A DNA stretch of 53,279 nt, taken from contig NZ_RAQK01000004.1 of assembly GCF_003610455.1 (NCBI RefSeq), forward strand, positions 1-53,279. The letters are read 5' to 3'. How positions within the stretch are numbered: the stretch's first letter is position 1; every line of letters starts with the position of its first letter. A program made the translations under genes and the position numbers. The DNA comes from Sulfitobacter guttiformis (GTDB taxonomy: Bacteria; Pseudomonadota; Alphaproteobacteria; Rhodobacterales; Rhodobacteraceae). Below the pieces are notes generated by a model. That model was not told the DNA's origin. It did not search any database and saw nothing but the letters and a program-made list of their open reading frames with translations. Below, one piece after another: positions 16,826 to 25,870 of this stretch.

Positions 16826-17976
16826 TGGCCGATAAATCATTCCTCACATGGCCCTTCTTCGAGGAGCGTCACCGCACACTTGCCGCTGGTCTGGATGATT
16901 GGGCCGGTGAGCATCTGGGGCAGATCGATCACAGTGATACCGATCAGGCCTGCCGTGATCTGGTGGCTGCGCTGGGGCAGGGGGGCTGGCTGAACCATGC
17001 GGCTGTTGATCCTGCGGGCGTTGACGGCCTCGATGTGCGCAGCCTGTGCCTGATCCGCGAGACATTGGCGCGGCACGACGGTCTGGCCGATTTCGCCTTT
17101 GCCATGCAAGGGCTGGGCACGGGGGCAATTTCGCTGTTTGGATCTGACGCCCAAAAAGCGGAATGGTTGCCGCAGGTGCGCAGCGGAACAGCAATTTCGG
17201 CTTTTGCGCTGACAGAGCCGCAATCAGGCTCTGATGTGGCCAATTCGACGATGACTGCCGCGCGCGATGGTGACAGCTTTGTGCTGAACGGTGAAAAAAC
17301 ATGGATCAGCAATGGCGGGATCGCGGATGTCTATACCGTCTTTGCCCGCACGGGCGAGGGGGAAGGCGCGCGGGGGCTTTCGGCGTTTGTCGTTCCTGCG
17401 GATACCCCGGGCCTTGAGGTGGTGGAGCGGTTGGAGACGATTGCGCCGCATCCGCTTGCGACCCTGCGGTTCAGCGATTGTCGCGTGCCCGCAGCCGCCC
17501 TTATCGGAGAGAGGGGTGCGGGTTTCAGAATTGCGATGTCGGTACTGGATGTCTTCCGCTCGACCGTGGCTGCGGCTGCTCTTGGATTTGCGCGCCGCGC
17601 ATTGGACGAGGCGCTGACCCGTGTTACCACACGCCATGTGCAGGGTGCGCCGCTGTTTGATTTACAGATGGTACAGGGGCACATTGCCGACATGGCCGTT
17701 GATGTCGATGCTTCCGCGCTTTTGATTTATCGGGCTGCATGGGCCAAGGACAATGGCGCGCCGCGTGTCACCCGCGAGGCGGCAATGGCAAAACTGTTTT
17801 CGACCGATCAGGCGCAAAAAGTGATCGACCGCGCCGTGCAGTTGCATGGTGGTGACGGGGTCCGCTCCGGCCAGACCGTCGAAAAGCTCTACCGTGAAAT
17901 CCGTGCCTTGCGCATCTACGAGGGGGCTTCTGACGTGCAGCGGGTCATCATTGCACGGCAAACATTGGGGCAATAA
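16825..17976 (+). CDS. Acyl-CoA dehydrogenase
   Basis: A 383-residue flavoprotein of the acyl-CoA dehydrogenase family that introduces a 2,3 double bond into an acyl-CoA and passes electrons to ETF. It shows [15 protein letters not shown] (FAD/substrate motif), [19 protein letters not shown], the central beta domain, and in the C-terminal helical domain QLHGGDGV and YEGASDVQR, whose glutamate is in the usual catalytic-base position. Length and motifs are complete. It presumably acts on a ring or ring-opened intermediate. 3 bp separate it from the ligase gene. Confidence 0.93.
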   Translation: MADKSFLTWPFFEERHRTLAAGLDDWAGEHLGQIDHSDTDQACRDLVAALGQGGWLNHAAVDPAGVDGLDVRSLCLIRETLARHDGLADFAFAMQGLGTGAISLFGSDAQKAEWLPQVRSGTAISAFALTEPQSGSDVANSTMTAARDGDSFVLNGEKTWISNGGIADVYTVFARTGEGEGARGLSAFVVPADTPGLEVVERLETIAPHPLATLRFSDCRVPAAALIGERGAGFRIAMSVLDVFRSTVAAAALGFARRALDEALTRVTTRHVQGAPLFDLQMVQGHIADMAVDVDASALLIYRAAWAKDNGAPRVTREAAMAKLFSTDQAQKVIDRAVQLHGGDGVRSGQTVEKLYREIRALRIYEGASDVQRVIIARQTLGQ

Positions 17977-17979
17977 ATC

Positions 17980-19617
17980 ATGACAATCGCCAGCGCGCAC
18001 ACCGATACTTTCGCCCGCGATAACCTGCCGCCGCAGGAAAGCTGGCCCGTCTTCAATCTGGATGCGTTCCCCTACCCCGAGCGATTGAATGCCGCGGTAG
18101 AGTTGACAGATGCAATGGTTGCAAAGGGGTTCGGCGATCATACCGCGCTGATCGGCAACGGGCGACAGCGCACGTATAAGGAACTCACCGACTGGACAAA
18201 CAAGCTTGCGCATGTGCTGGTCGAGGATATGGGCGTGCAGCCCGGCAATCGTGTGCTGATCCGGTCTGCCAATAATCCCGCGATGGTCGCCTGTTGGTTG
18301 GCCGCGACCAAGGTGGGGGCGGTTGTCATCAACTCGATGCCGATGCTGCGCGCTGGCGAATTGGGCAAATATGTTGATAAAGCGCAGATCGAATTTGCCC
18401 TCTGCGATACGCGTCTAATGGAAGAAATGGAGATTTGCGCCGCCGCTAACCCGACGCTCAAGCGGGTGATGGGATTTGACGGCACGTGCAACCACGATGC
18501 AGAGTTGGACAGGCTGGCGCTGGAAAAATCGGTCCGGTTTACCTCTGTGCAAACCTCGCGTGATGATGTGGCACTTCTGGGCTTTACCTCAGGCTCGACC
18601 GGCGATCCAAAAGCGACGATGCATTTCCACCGCGATCTGCTGATCATCGCGGATGGCTACGCCCGCGAGGTGTTGGGTGTCACGCCTGATGATGTGTTCG
18701 TTGGCTCGCCGCCGCTGGCGTTTACCTTCGGCCTTGGCGGACTGGCCATTTTTCCGCTGCGGTTCGGCGCGGCCGCGACCCTGCTCGAAACGGCATCGCC
18801 TCCCAATATGATCGAGATTATCCAGAAGTACCGTGCCACGGTTTGCTTCACTGCGCCCACTGCCTACCGTGCGATGCTGCGGGCGATGGAGGAGGGCGCG
18901 GATCTGTCGTCCCTGCGTGCCGCTGTTTCAGCGGGCGAGACGCTGCCCGCGCCTGTCTATGACGAATGGATTGCCAAAACGGGCAAGCCGATGCTTGACG
19001 GGATCGGGGCGACGGAGATGCTGCATATTTTTATCTCCAACCGTTTCGACGATCACCGTCCTGCGTGTACCGGCAAACCCGTCAGCGGATACGAGGCCAA
19101 GGTCGTTGGGCCCGACGGTGCGGAACTGCCTCATGGGACGGCGGGGCGTCTGGCTGTGCGCGGACCTACCGGCTGCCGCTATCTGGGTGGACAGCGTCAG
19201 GATGAATATGTGCAGGATGGTTGGAACATTTCCGGCGATACATTTGTGCAGGCCGAAGACGGGTATTTCCATTTCGCGGCACGCAACGACGATATGATCG
19301 TCTCAGCGGGCTATAACATCGCTGGGCCGGAGGTTGAGGCGGCACTGTTGGCGCATGGCGATGTAGCGGAATGCGCTGTCATCGCGGCGCCGCATGCCGA
19401 GCGTGGGATCATCGTCGAGGCGCATGTGGTGTTATCACAGGGGGTCGCGGCAACGCCTGCACAGGAAAAGCTGCTTCAGGATCATGTGAAATCGGTCATT
19501 GCACCCTATAAATATCCGCGCAGTATTGTGTTCACTGCAGCACTGCCAAAAACACCCACCGGAAAAATCCAGCGCTTCATGCTCGTGCCGGGGGGCGCAT
19601 CCAAATCGCCCGACTGA
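17980..19617 (+). CDS. Benzoate/2-aminobenzoate-CoA ligase-type AMP-forming ligase
   Basis: A 545-residue ANL-superfamily ligase that adenylates an aromatic acid and transfers it to CoA. It has the P-loop TSGSTGDPKATMHF (about 205-218), an A5-like motif GIGATEMLHIF, the A8 hinge region AARNDDMIVSAGYNI and the C-terminal lysine in PKTPTGKIQR. NDDMIVSAGYNIAGPEVE and GATEMLHIF are typical of the benzoate-CoA ligase group, and the length equals known 2-aminobenzoate-CoA ligases. It would supply the CoA thioester used by the monooxygenase/reductase encoded first in the operon. Anthranilate is the best substrate guess; benzoate or salicylate remain possible. Confidence 0.9.
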   Translation: MTIASAHTDTFARDNLPPQESWPVFNLDAFPYPERLNAAVELTDAMVAKGFGDHTALIGNGRQRTYKELTDWTNKLAHVLVEDMGVQPGNRVLIRSANNPAMVACWLAATKVGAVVINSMPMLRAGELGKYVDKAQIEFALCDTRLMEEMEICAAANPTLKRVMGFDGTCNHDAELDRLALEKSVRFTSVQTSRDDVALLGFTSGSTGDPKATMHFHRDLLIIADGYAREVLGVTPDDVFVGSPPLAFTFGLGGLAIFPLRFGAAATLLETASPPNMIEIIQKYRATVCFTAPTAYRAMLRAMEEGADLSSLRAAVSAGETLPAPVYDEWIAKTGKPMLDGIGATEMLHIFISNRFDDHRPACTGKPVSGYEAKVVGPDGAELPHGTAGRLAVRGPTGCRYLGGQRQDEYVQDGWNISGDTFVQAEDGYFHFAARNDDMIVSAGYNIAGPEVEAALLAHGDVAECAVIAAPHAERGIIVEAHVVLSQGVAATPAQEKLLQDHVKSVIAPYKYPRSIVFTAALPKTPTGKIQRFMLVPGGASKSPD

Positions 19618-19688
19618 ACCGGGCGTAGAATACGACACCGAACCAAGGGCACAACGCCCACACGATAACCAACAAACGGGAGAGACTC

Positions 19689-20831
19689 ATGAAACTGAAA
19701 TCACTCATTTTGTCCGCAGCACTCGCGGCGCTTGCCTCTGGTGCATCCGCCGAGGGCGAAGGCATCAAGGTCGGCATGATCACCACGCTGTCGGGCGGCG
19801 GTGCCGGTTTGGGCATCGACGTGCGCGACGGCTTTATGCTCGCGATTGCGCAATCAGGCCGCGAGGATATTGATGTGGTCATCGAGGACGACCAGCAAAA
19901 ACCCGACATCGCGGTCCAGATCGCCGACAAGATGATCCAGTCGGAAAAGGTTGATGTAATGACCGGTATCATCTGGTCGAACCTCGCAATGGCAGTGGTG
20001 CCGTCTGCGGTCGCACAGGGAAAATTCTATCTGTCGCCGAATGCGGGCCCCTCCGCGCTCGCCGGTGCGGGTTGCAACGAGAATTACTTCAACGTCGCAT
20101 GGCAGAACGACAACCTGCATGAAGCGGCAGGCGCCTATGCCACCGGCGCGGGCTACACCAACAGCTTCATCCTTGCGCCAAACTATCCCGCCGGTCAGGA
20201 CGCGCTGACGGGGTACAAGCGGATGTACACGGGCGAGTTGTCGGGCGAGATATTCACAACGCTGGGCCAGACCGACTATGCTGCCGAGATTGCGCAAATC
20301 CGCGCCTCGGGGGCCGATAACGTCTATTTCTTCCTGCCCGGCGGCATGGGGATTTCCTTCCTCAAGCAATATGCGGACAGTGGTGTCGATATCCCGCTCG
20401 TCGGTCCTGCGTTCTCTTTCGATCAGGGGATTTTACAGGCGGTTGGCGATGCTGCACTTGGTGTGGTGAACACCAGCCAGTGGAACAAGGACATTGATAA
20501 CGCCACCAACAAAGCCTTTGTAGAGACGTTTCAGGCCGAATATGGCCGCTTGCCATCGCTTTACGCCAGTCAGGGTTTTGACACGGCAAATCTGCTGATT
20601 TCCGCGCTGGACGTGGCACAGCCTTCTGACGCGGAGGCATTCCGTGCCGCACTGAAAGCTGCGAATTTTGACAGTACCCGTGGCGCGTTCAAGTTTGGAA
20701 ACAACAACCACCCGATCCAGAACATCTATGCGCGTGAAGTGATCAAAGAGGGTGATGTTTACACCAACAAGATCATTGGTGTAGCGCTCGAAAACCACGG
20801 TGACGCCTACGCTGCCGACTGCAAAATGTAA
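19689..20831 (+). CDS. ABC transporter periplasmic binding protein, LivK/HAAT type
   Basis: A 380-residue exported solute-binding protein. The Sec signal peptide is residues 1-21 (MKLK start, cleavage after ASA), followed by a Peripla_BP_6 domain beginning IKVGMITTLSGGGAGLG. Family members bind branched-chain amino acids, amides or aromatic acids. Here the operon suggests the aromatic substrate, as in the Azoarcus 2-aminobenzoate clusters, which also include such a transporter. Clear Shine-Dalgarno GGGAGA before ATG. A stem-loop follows the gene. Confidence 0.92.
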   Translation: MKLKSLILSAALAALASGASAEGEGIKVGMITTLSGGGAGLGIDVRDGFMLAIAQSGREDIDVVIEDDQQKPDIAVQIADKMIQSEKVDVMTGIIWSNLAMAVVPSAVAQGKFYLSPNAGPSALAGAGCNENYFNVAWQNDNLHEAAGAYATGAGYTNSFILAPNYPAGQDALTGYKRMYTGELSGEIFTTLGQTDYAAEIAQIRASGADNVYFFLPGGMGISFLKQYADSGVDIPLVGPAFSFDQGILQAVGDAALGVVNTSQWNKDIDNATNKAFVETFQAEYGRLPSLYASQGFDTANLLISALDVAQPSDAEAFRAALKAANFDSTRGAFKFGNNNHPIQNIYAREVIKEGDVYTNKIIGVALENHGDAYAADCKM

Positions 20832-20844
20832 GCGAAACCACCTG

Positions 20845-20872
20845 CTTCGGGCGGGCGCGCGTCTGCCCGAAG
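20845..20872 (+). other. Intergenic stem-loop between binding-protein and permease genes
   Basis: Perfect 8-bp stem CTTCGGGC/GCCCGAAG (20845-20852 and 20865-20872) with a 12-nt GC-rich loop and no U tract. Such hairpins after binding-protein genes commonly protect the upstream mRNA or partly terminate it, so that binding protein exceeds permease. Here that is inferred. Confidence 0.5.
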
Positions 20873-20892
20873 TCCCTCAAGGAAGGCCCATC

Positions 20893-21813
20893 ATGTCCAC
20901 AATCCTGATCATCGAGCAGATTTTGAACGGTCTGCAATTCGGCATCATGCTGTTTTTGATGGCAGCCGGCCTCACGCTGATTTTCGGTGTGATGGGGCTG
21001 ATCAATCTCGCTCACGGCTCGCTTTATATGGTCGGCGCATTTGCGGCGGCGGCGGTGGCGGGGTGGACTGGATCATTTGTGCTGGCGCTGGTGGGTGCGA
21101 TGGCGGCGGCCGCGATCGCGGGTGTGCTGGTCGAGATGCTGGTGATCCGGCGGCTTTATGCGACCGATCACCTTGATCAGGTGCTGGCGACCTTCGCGCT
21201 GATTTTGATATTTTCCGAAGGGACGCGTTGGGTGTTTGGCTCGTTCCCGCTGTTTTTGAATATCCCCGATTACCTGTCGGGACCGGTGACCCTACCAGGC
21301 GGCATCCAGTATCCGTTTTACCGGCTGGTGCTGATTTTTGCCGGACTTTTGGTGGCTGGTGCGCTGGGTCTGCTGATCACCCGCACCCGCCTTGGCATCC
21401 AGATCCGCGCAGGCGAAAATGACCGCGAGATGATTGCCGCTCTCGGGGTGGATATCTCGAAGCTTTATACACTGGTCTTTGCCCTCGGGGCGGCCCTTGC
21501 CGGATTGGCGGGTGCACTGGTGGGCGCGATCCAGTCGGTGCAGGTCGGAATGGGTGAACCTGTGCTGATCCTTGCGTTTGTGGTGATCGTGATTGGTGGC
21601 ATCGGGTCGATCAAGGGGGCGTTGATCGGCGCGCTTCTGGTGGGGCTAACTGATACCCTGGGTGGTATTTTTCTGCCGCAGGTGTTCAAGCTGTTCATGG
21701 AGCCATCGGCGGCGCAAACCTCCGGCTCGGCGCTTGCCTCGATGGCGATCTATATTCTGATGGGGGCCGTCCTGATCTGGCGCCCGACCGGATTGTTCGG
21801 AGCACGCACATGA
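20893..21813 (+). CDS. ABC transporter permease, LivH type
   Basis: A 306-residue inner-membrane permease with about eight hydrophobic helices and the family segments LNGLQFGIMLFLMAAGLTLIFG (landmarks at the N-terminus), MGLINLAHGSLYMVGAF and RAGENDREMIAALGVD (EAA-like cytoplasmic loop contacting the ATPases). The frame is open from 20800, but the ATG at 20893 has AGGAAGG upstream and gives the standard start. It overlaps the LivM gene by 4 bases. Confidence 0.92.
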   Translation: MSTILIIEQILNGLQFGIMLFLMAAGLTLIFGVMGLINLAHGSLYMVGAFAAAAVAGWTGSFVLALVGAMAAAAIAGVLVEMLVIRRLYATDHLDQVLATFALILIFSEGTRWVFGSFPLFLNIPDYLSGPVTLPGGIQYPFYRLVLIFAGLLVAGALGLLITRTRLGIQIRAGENDREMIAALGVDISKLYTLVFALGAALAGLAGALVGAIQSVQVGMGEPVLILAFVVIVIGGIGSIKGALIGALLVGLTDTLGGIFLPQVFKLFMEPSAAQTSGSALASMAIYILMGAVLIWRPTGLFGART

Positions 21814-22793
21814 TCGCCGAGCGTTATGTCAATGCCGCCGTGCTGGTGCTGCTGCTGGCTGTCCCGCTTTGGGCGCTGGCGGCGGACGAGCCGTTTACGA
21901 TTACATTGGCTACCCGTGCGGCGATTTTCGCACTCGCAGCTGTCGGGCTTAATATTGCTCTCGGGCTGGGCGGATTGGTGAGTTTGGGGCATGCTGTATT
22001 TTTTGGCATCGGCGGATACTCAATGGGTATTCTTGCCTACCATGCGCAGACGTACACGCCGCTTTTGGACGGGCCGCTGGTGATTGCGGGCACCAATTCG
22101 ATGCCGGTGATCTGGCTGGTCGCGATGCTGACCTCGGCGCTGGCGGCACTGTTGATCGGTCTTTTGTCGCTGCGCACTGCGGGCGTGTATTTCATCATGA
22201 TCACGCTGGCCTTCGGGCAGATGTTCTATTTCTTTTCGATCAGTTGGAGCACCTATGGTGGTGAGGACGGGCTGTCGATCTATGTGCGCAACCAGTTTCC
22301 GGGTATCAATACGCTGGTGCCAATTAACTTTTTCGCAATTTGCTTCGGGCTGTTGTGCACGGTGCTTTTCTTCAATGCACTGCTTGCACGCTCTCCCTTT
22401 GGTCTGGCGCTCAACGCTGCACGGCAAACGCCTCAGCGGGTGCAAACCATCGGCCTTGATCCGACACGGCTCAAGCTGGTGGCTTTTGTGATTTCAGGCG
22501 TCATTACGGGGCTGGCGGGGGCGCTGTTCGCCGATCTGAACCGGTTTGTCAGCCCCACAATGTTCAGCTGGCAGATGTCGGGCGAGATTATGGTTTTCGT
22601 TATTCTGGGGGGTGTCGCGCGGCTGTGTGGTCCTGTTGTTGGTGCCGTCACATTTGTGATGCTCGAGCATTTTTTGGGGGGGCTCAGCGAATATTGGCAT
22701 ATCTATCTCGGCGCACTGTTGCTGTTGATTGTGCTGTTTGCGCGCGGCGGTCTGGTGGGACTGGTCGCGGGTCGGGGGGTTGCGCATGACTGA
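21810..22793 (+). CDS. ABC transporter permease, LivM type
   Basis: A 327-residue second permease of the HAAT importer. It has about nine hydrophobic helices, the conserved AAVGLNIALGLGGLVSLGHA segment, LLSLRTAGVYFIMITLAFGQM and a late EAA-type loop around NAARQTPQRVQTIGLD. It pairs with the LivH-type subunit to form the membrane channel. Its end overlaps the start of the LivG-type ATPase. Confidence 0.92.
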   Translation: MIAERYVNAAVLVLLLAVPLWALAADEPFTITLATRAAIFALAAVGLNIALGLGGLVSLGHAVFFGIGGYSMGILAYHAQTYTPLLDGPLVIAGTNSMPVIWLVAMLTSALAALLIGLLSLRTAGVYFIMITLAFGQMFYFFSISWSTYGGEDGLSIYVRNQFPGINTLVPINFFAICFGLLCTVLFFNALLARSPFGLALNAARQTPQRVQTIGLDPTRLKLVAFVISGVITGLAGALFADLNRFVSPTMFSWQMSGEIMVFVILGGVARLCGPVVGAVTFVMLEHFLGGLSEYWHIYLGALLLLIVLFARGGLVGLVAGRGVAHD

Positions 22794-23535
22794 TCCTGTT
22801 CTTGCCACGCACGGCCTGCACAAGACATTTGGCGCGCTCAAGGCAACTGACGATGTGTCAATCGAGCTGCGGCAAGGCGAAATCCATGCTATCATCGGCC
22901 CGAACGGGGCGGGGAAATCCACACTTATCGCACAGATCTGCGGCGGGCTGCGGCCTGACGCGGGGCGGGTCGAACTGTCGGGCCGTGACGTGAGCGCGCT
23001 CGACACCCGTGCGCGGACGCGTGCGGGTATTGGGCGCACTTTCCAGATCTCCGCACTGGCGATGGAAGATACGGTGTTGCAAAATGTGCTGCTGGGGGCG
23101 ATTGGAGCTGCCGGCTCGCCGTGGCGGTTTTTCAAACCCGCACTGGGGGATACGGCCCTGCGCGAACATGCGGTCGAGGCGTTGCGCCGCGTAGGCCTCG
23201 AGGATCATCAGGCCGTTGTGACCGCCGAGCTAAGCCATGGCCAGCGCCGCCAACTGGAGGTAGCCGTAGCGCTGACCCTTACACCCAAGGCCTTTGTGAT
23301 GGACGAGCCGATGGCCGGGCTGGGGGCGGAAGGGTCCAAAACCCTCACCGGATTTCTGGACGGATTGCGCGCACAGGCCCCGATTTTGCTGGTCGAGCAT
23401 GATATGGACGCGGTATTTGCCCTCGCCGACCGGATCAGCGTGCTGGTTTATGGCCGGATCATCGAAAGCGGGACCGTCGCCGAGATCCGCAACAGCCAAG
23501 CGGTGCGCGAAGCCTATCTGGGGGAGGGCGCATGA
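22786..23535 (+). CDS. ABC transporter ATP-binding protein, LivG type
   Basis: A 249-residue ATPase: Walker A GPNGAGKS at 38-45, Q-loop following, LSHGQRRQLEVA signature (a variant of LSGGQ), Walker B AFVMDEPMAGLG and the switch histidine in LLVEHDMDAVF. The frame opens 19 codons earlier inside LivM, but ATG 22786 gives the normal N-terminus and an 8-base overlap with livM. Confidence 0.92.
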   Translation: MTDPVLATHGLHKTFGALKATDDVSIELRQGEIHAIIGPNGAGKSTLIAQICGGLRPDAGRVELSGRDVSALDTRARTRAGIGRTFQISALAMEDTVLQNVLLGAIGAAGSPWRFFKPALGDTALREHAVEALRRVGLEDHQAVVTAELSHGQRRQLEVAVALTLTPKAFVMDEPMAGLGAEGSKTLTGFLDGLRAQAPILLVEHDMDAVFALADRISVLVYGRIIESGTVAEIRNSQAVREAYLGEGA

Positions 23536-24218
23536 CGCTTCTCAATCTTGAGCATATCGCAGCCAGCTATGGCGCGTCACGGGCGCTGTTTGACGTTAGC
23601 CTCACGGTTGAGGAAGGCGAGGTCGTGGCCCTGATGGGACGCAACGGCATGGGAAAGACAACCACCGTTAAGGCGATCTGCAGGATGATCCCTGCCACGG
23701 GCACCTTGTTGTTTGACGGCACGGACATCAGCGCGTTGCCCAGCTACCGTGTGGCGCGGCTGGGGGTGGGGCTGGTGCCCGAGGGTCGGCGTTGTTTTGC
23801 CGATCTTACGGTGACGGAAAATCTGATTGCTGCCGCGCGCAAGGGGCCGTGGGATATGGCCCGCGTCACAGCACTGTTTCCGCGCCTCGCAGAGCGTCAG
23901 TCCCAGCGGGCCAAAACCCTGTCCGGCGGGGAGCAACAGATGCTTGCCATCGGCCGCGCGCTGATGACAAATCCGCGCCTGCTTGTCCTCGATGAGGCGA
24001 CCGAGGGATTGGCGCCGATCATTCGGCAGGAGATATGGGCCGCAATTGCAAAACTCAAAACCGAGACGGGTATGGCAATCCTTGTGATTGATAAATCCAT
24101 GGCAGAGCTGCGGCAGGTCTGTGACCGCGCCACCATTCTGGAGCGTGGCGCATCTGTCTGGACGGGGACGATGGCGGCACTGACGCCCGACATCTCCGAG
24201 CGGCTGATCGGGGTGTAA
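23532..24218 (+). CDS. ABC transporter ATP-binding protein, LivF type
   Basis: A 228-residue ATPase: Walker A GRNGMGKT at 36-43, canonical signature LSGGEQQM, Walker B LLVLDEATEGLAP. It forms the ATPase heterodimer with the LivG-type subunit and completes a five-gene importer. The usual switch-loop histidine is replaced: the segment reads LVIDKSMAEL instead of the LVEQ/LVEHD seen in partners, which is common in LivF-type subunits of aromatic-acid importers but worth noting. Confidence 0.9.
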   Translation: MTLLNLEHIAASYGASRALFDVSLTVEEGEVVALMGRNGMGKTTTVKAICRMIPATGTLLFDGTDISALPSYRVARLGVGLVPEGRRCFADLTVTENLIAAARKGPWDMARVTALFPRLAERQSQRAKTLSGGEQQMLAIGRALMTNPRLLVLDEATEGLAPIIRQEIWAAIAKLKTETGMAILVIDKSMAELRQVCDRATILERGASVWTGTMAALTPDISERLIGV

Positions 24219-24219
24219 C

Positions 24220-24630
24220 ATGACGTTTTCCATGAACCAGAAGGTTTTATTCAAACACTGCGATCCCGCGGGCATCGTATTTTATCCCCGCTATTTCGAG
24301 ATGATCAACGATTGCGTCGAGGCGTTTTTCGCGGAGTGCGGCACCCCCTTCGAGGTGTTGCTGAAGTCGGCAGGCGTTCCAACCGTGCAGATCGCCGCGA
24401 CATTCACTGCCCCCAGCAGGCATGGTGACCAGCTTGTGCTGGCTCTTGATGTGCTGCGCATCGGAGCTTCAAGCCTTGATCTGGAAATCAACGCCGACGC
24501 GGACGCAGGCGCGGCGCGGCGGTTCACTGCAAATTCGACCCTCGTATATCTTGGCGTAGCGGGGCGGCCGACAAAATGGCCTGATGCCTTGCGCCTTAGT
24601 TTCACATCCCACCTCCGGAGTACCCCATGA
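24220..24630 (+). CDS. 4-hydroxybenzoyl-CoA thioesterase-family hotdog thioesterase
   Basis: A 136-residue single-hotdog acyl-CoA thioesterase. The motif CDPAGIVFYPRYFEM places the catalytic aspartate at residue 15, as in 4-hydroxybenzoyl-CoA thioesterases. It starts 1 bp after the ATPase stop. In aerobic aromatic-CoA pathways such enzymes free CoA trapped in dead-end thioesters, which is the likely job here. Confidence 0.88.
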   Translation: MTFSMNQKVLFKHCDPAGIVFYPRYFEMINDCVEAFFAECGTPFEVLLKSAGVPTVQIAATFTAPSRHGDQLVLALDVLRIGASSLDLEINADADAGAARRFTANSTLVYLGVAGRPTKWPDALRLSFTSHLRSTP

Positions 24631-25037
24631 CAAATACAGTAATTCAACCCGCAGGATGGGCCCCGGCCAAGGGATACGCCAACGGTATGCTGTCCGCTGA
24701 CGGTACACTTTATGTGGGTGGGCAGATCGGATGGACCGCGGAACAGGTGTTCGAGACGCATGATTTCATCGGCCAGATGGAGCAGGCTTTGCGTAACATT
24801 CTGGATGTGGTTCAGGCCGCAGGCGGGCAGGCCGAAGACATCACGCGCCTGACGTGGTTTGTAATCAACAAAAAAGAATACCTCGCCCGCCAGCGCGAGA
24901 TCGGCGATGTGTACCGCCGCGTTTTGGGTCGCCATTTCCCTGCAATGTCGATGCTGGTGGTCGCCGGTCTGGTCGAGGACGAGGCCCTGCTTGAAATCGA
25001 AGCGACGGCATTTATCGCGGGCGCAAAACAGGTGTGA
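24627..25037 (+). CDS. Rid-family protein lacking the canonical RidA arginine
   Basis: A 136-residue Rid/YjgF-fold protein with TLYVGGQIGW, AAGGQAEDITRLTWFVINKKEY and ALLEIEATAFIAG landmarks. In the C-terminal strand the position of RidA Arg105 is occupied by Gly (VAGLVEDEALLEIEA), so it belongs to a Rid subfamily other than RidA proper. It overlaps the thioesterase by 4 bases, making it part of the aromatic operon. Related Rid proteins occur in 2-aminobenzoate, 2-aminomuconate and other amino-aromatic gene sets. A role on the pathway's amino/enamine intermediate is plausible but unproven. Confidence 0.87.
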   Translation: MTNTVIQPAGWAPAKGYANGMLSADGTLYVGGQIGWTAEQVFETHDFIGQMEQALRNILDVVQAAGGQAEDITRLTWFVINKKEYLARQREIGDVYRRVLGRHFPAMSMLVVAGLVEDEALLEIEATAFIAGAKQV

Positions 25038-25141
25038 GGGTGCTGTAGTTCGTTGACCAAAAGGCAGCGAAAAGCGTTGCGCATGGCGTAGTACGCTAAA
25101 ATCTGGAACATAAGATGACTGATTACACGAGGGAGACAGGC

Positions 25142-25867
25142 GTGAATAAAATTGCGGTAGTAACAGGTGCGGCTGGCGGGATGGGGCGTGCAATTGTGGC
25201 GCGTCTGATCGCGGACGACATGACGGTCATTGGTCTGGATGTCGATGCCGCAGGCCTTGAGGAGATGGGGGCCGATCCTGCCTTTAAGGGAATAGTCACC
25301 GACCTGACCAGCAGTGCGGCCATTGCTTCGGCCTTCGCGCAGATCGCCGCCGCGCATGGCGGTGTTGACGCGCTGGTCAACAATGCGGGCACTTGTTTCA
25401 TGTCCGAATTCCCCGATATCCCCGAGGATGAATTCGAGCGGCAGATGGCGTTAAACTTTACCGGCGCGTTCCATTGTTGTCAGGCCGCGATCAAGCTGAT
25501 GGAGGGGCGGGACGGTGTGCGCAAGATCGTAAATATTTCGTCGAATGGCGCATATAATTTCGACGCGTTCGATCCGCCGCACTACCGCGCAAGCAAGGCC
25601 GCCCTCGACACGCTGACAAAGGATCTGGCCCGCCGCTATGCGACCCGCAAAATTGCAGTGAATTCGATTGCACCCGCAATGACGGAAACGCCACTGTTCG
25701 GCGTAGTGAGTGCGGAGGTGCTGGCCAATGCAATCGCGCAGATGCCCCATGGCCGTGCGATGCAACCCTCGGAAATTGCCGCATGGGTCGGGTTCCTGAT
25801 CTCTCCTGCCGGCGATATTTCGAGCGGCAATGTGATCATCCTCAATCAGGGCCGCGATGTGCGCTAG
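25142..25867 (+). CDS. SDR-family dehydrogenase
   Basis: A 241-residue classical short-chain dehydrogenase: TGAAGGMGRAIV cofactor motif, Asp after beta-2 (GLDVDA, NAD preference), NNAGTC, catalytic Ser (ISSNGAYN) and YRASKAAL. The start is taken as GTG 25142 because GGGAGA lies about 9 bases upstream; ATG 25115 is in frame but lacks a site. It is separated from the Rid gene by about 100 bp and is probably the last gene of the operon, convergent with the metallohydrolase. Confidence 0.86.
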   Translation: MNKIAVVTGAAGGMGRAIVARLIADDMTVIGLDVDAAGLEEMGADPAFKGIVTDLTSSAAIASAFAQIAAAHGGVDALVNNAGTCFMSEFPDIPEDEFERQMALNFTGAFHCCQAAIKLMEGRDGVRKIVNISSNGAYNFDAFDPPHYRASKAALDTLTKDLARRYATRKIAVNSIAPAMTETPLFGVVSAEVLANAIAQMPHGRAMQPSEIAAWVGFLISPAGDISSGNVIILNQGRDVR

Positions 25868-25870
25868 GCC

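Noticed and set aside
14830..17976. Operon as phenylacetate (paa) or benzoyl-CoA (box) pathway
   Set aside because: No PaaABCDE multicomponent epoxidase, BoxAB or BoxC-type enzyme is present; the fusion monooxygenase/OYE enzyme points to 2-aminobenzoyl-CoA.
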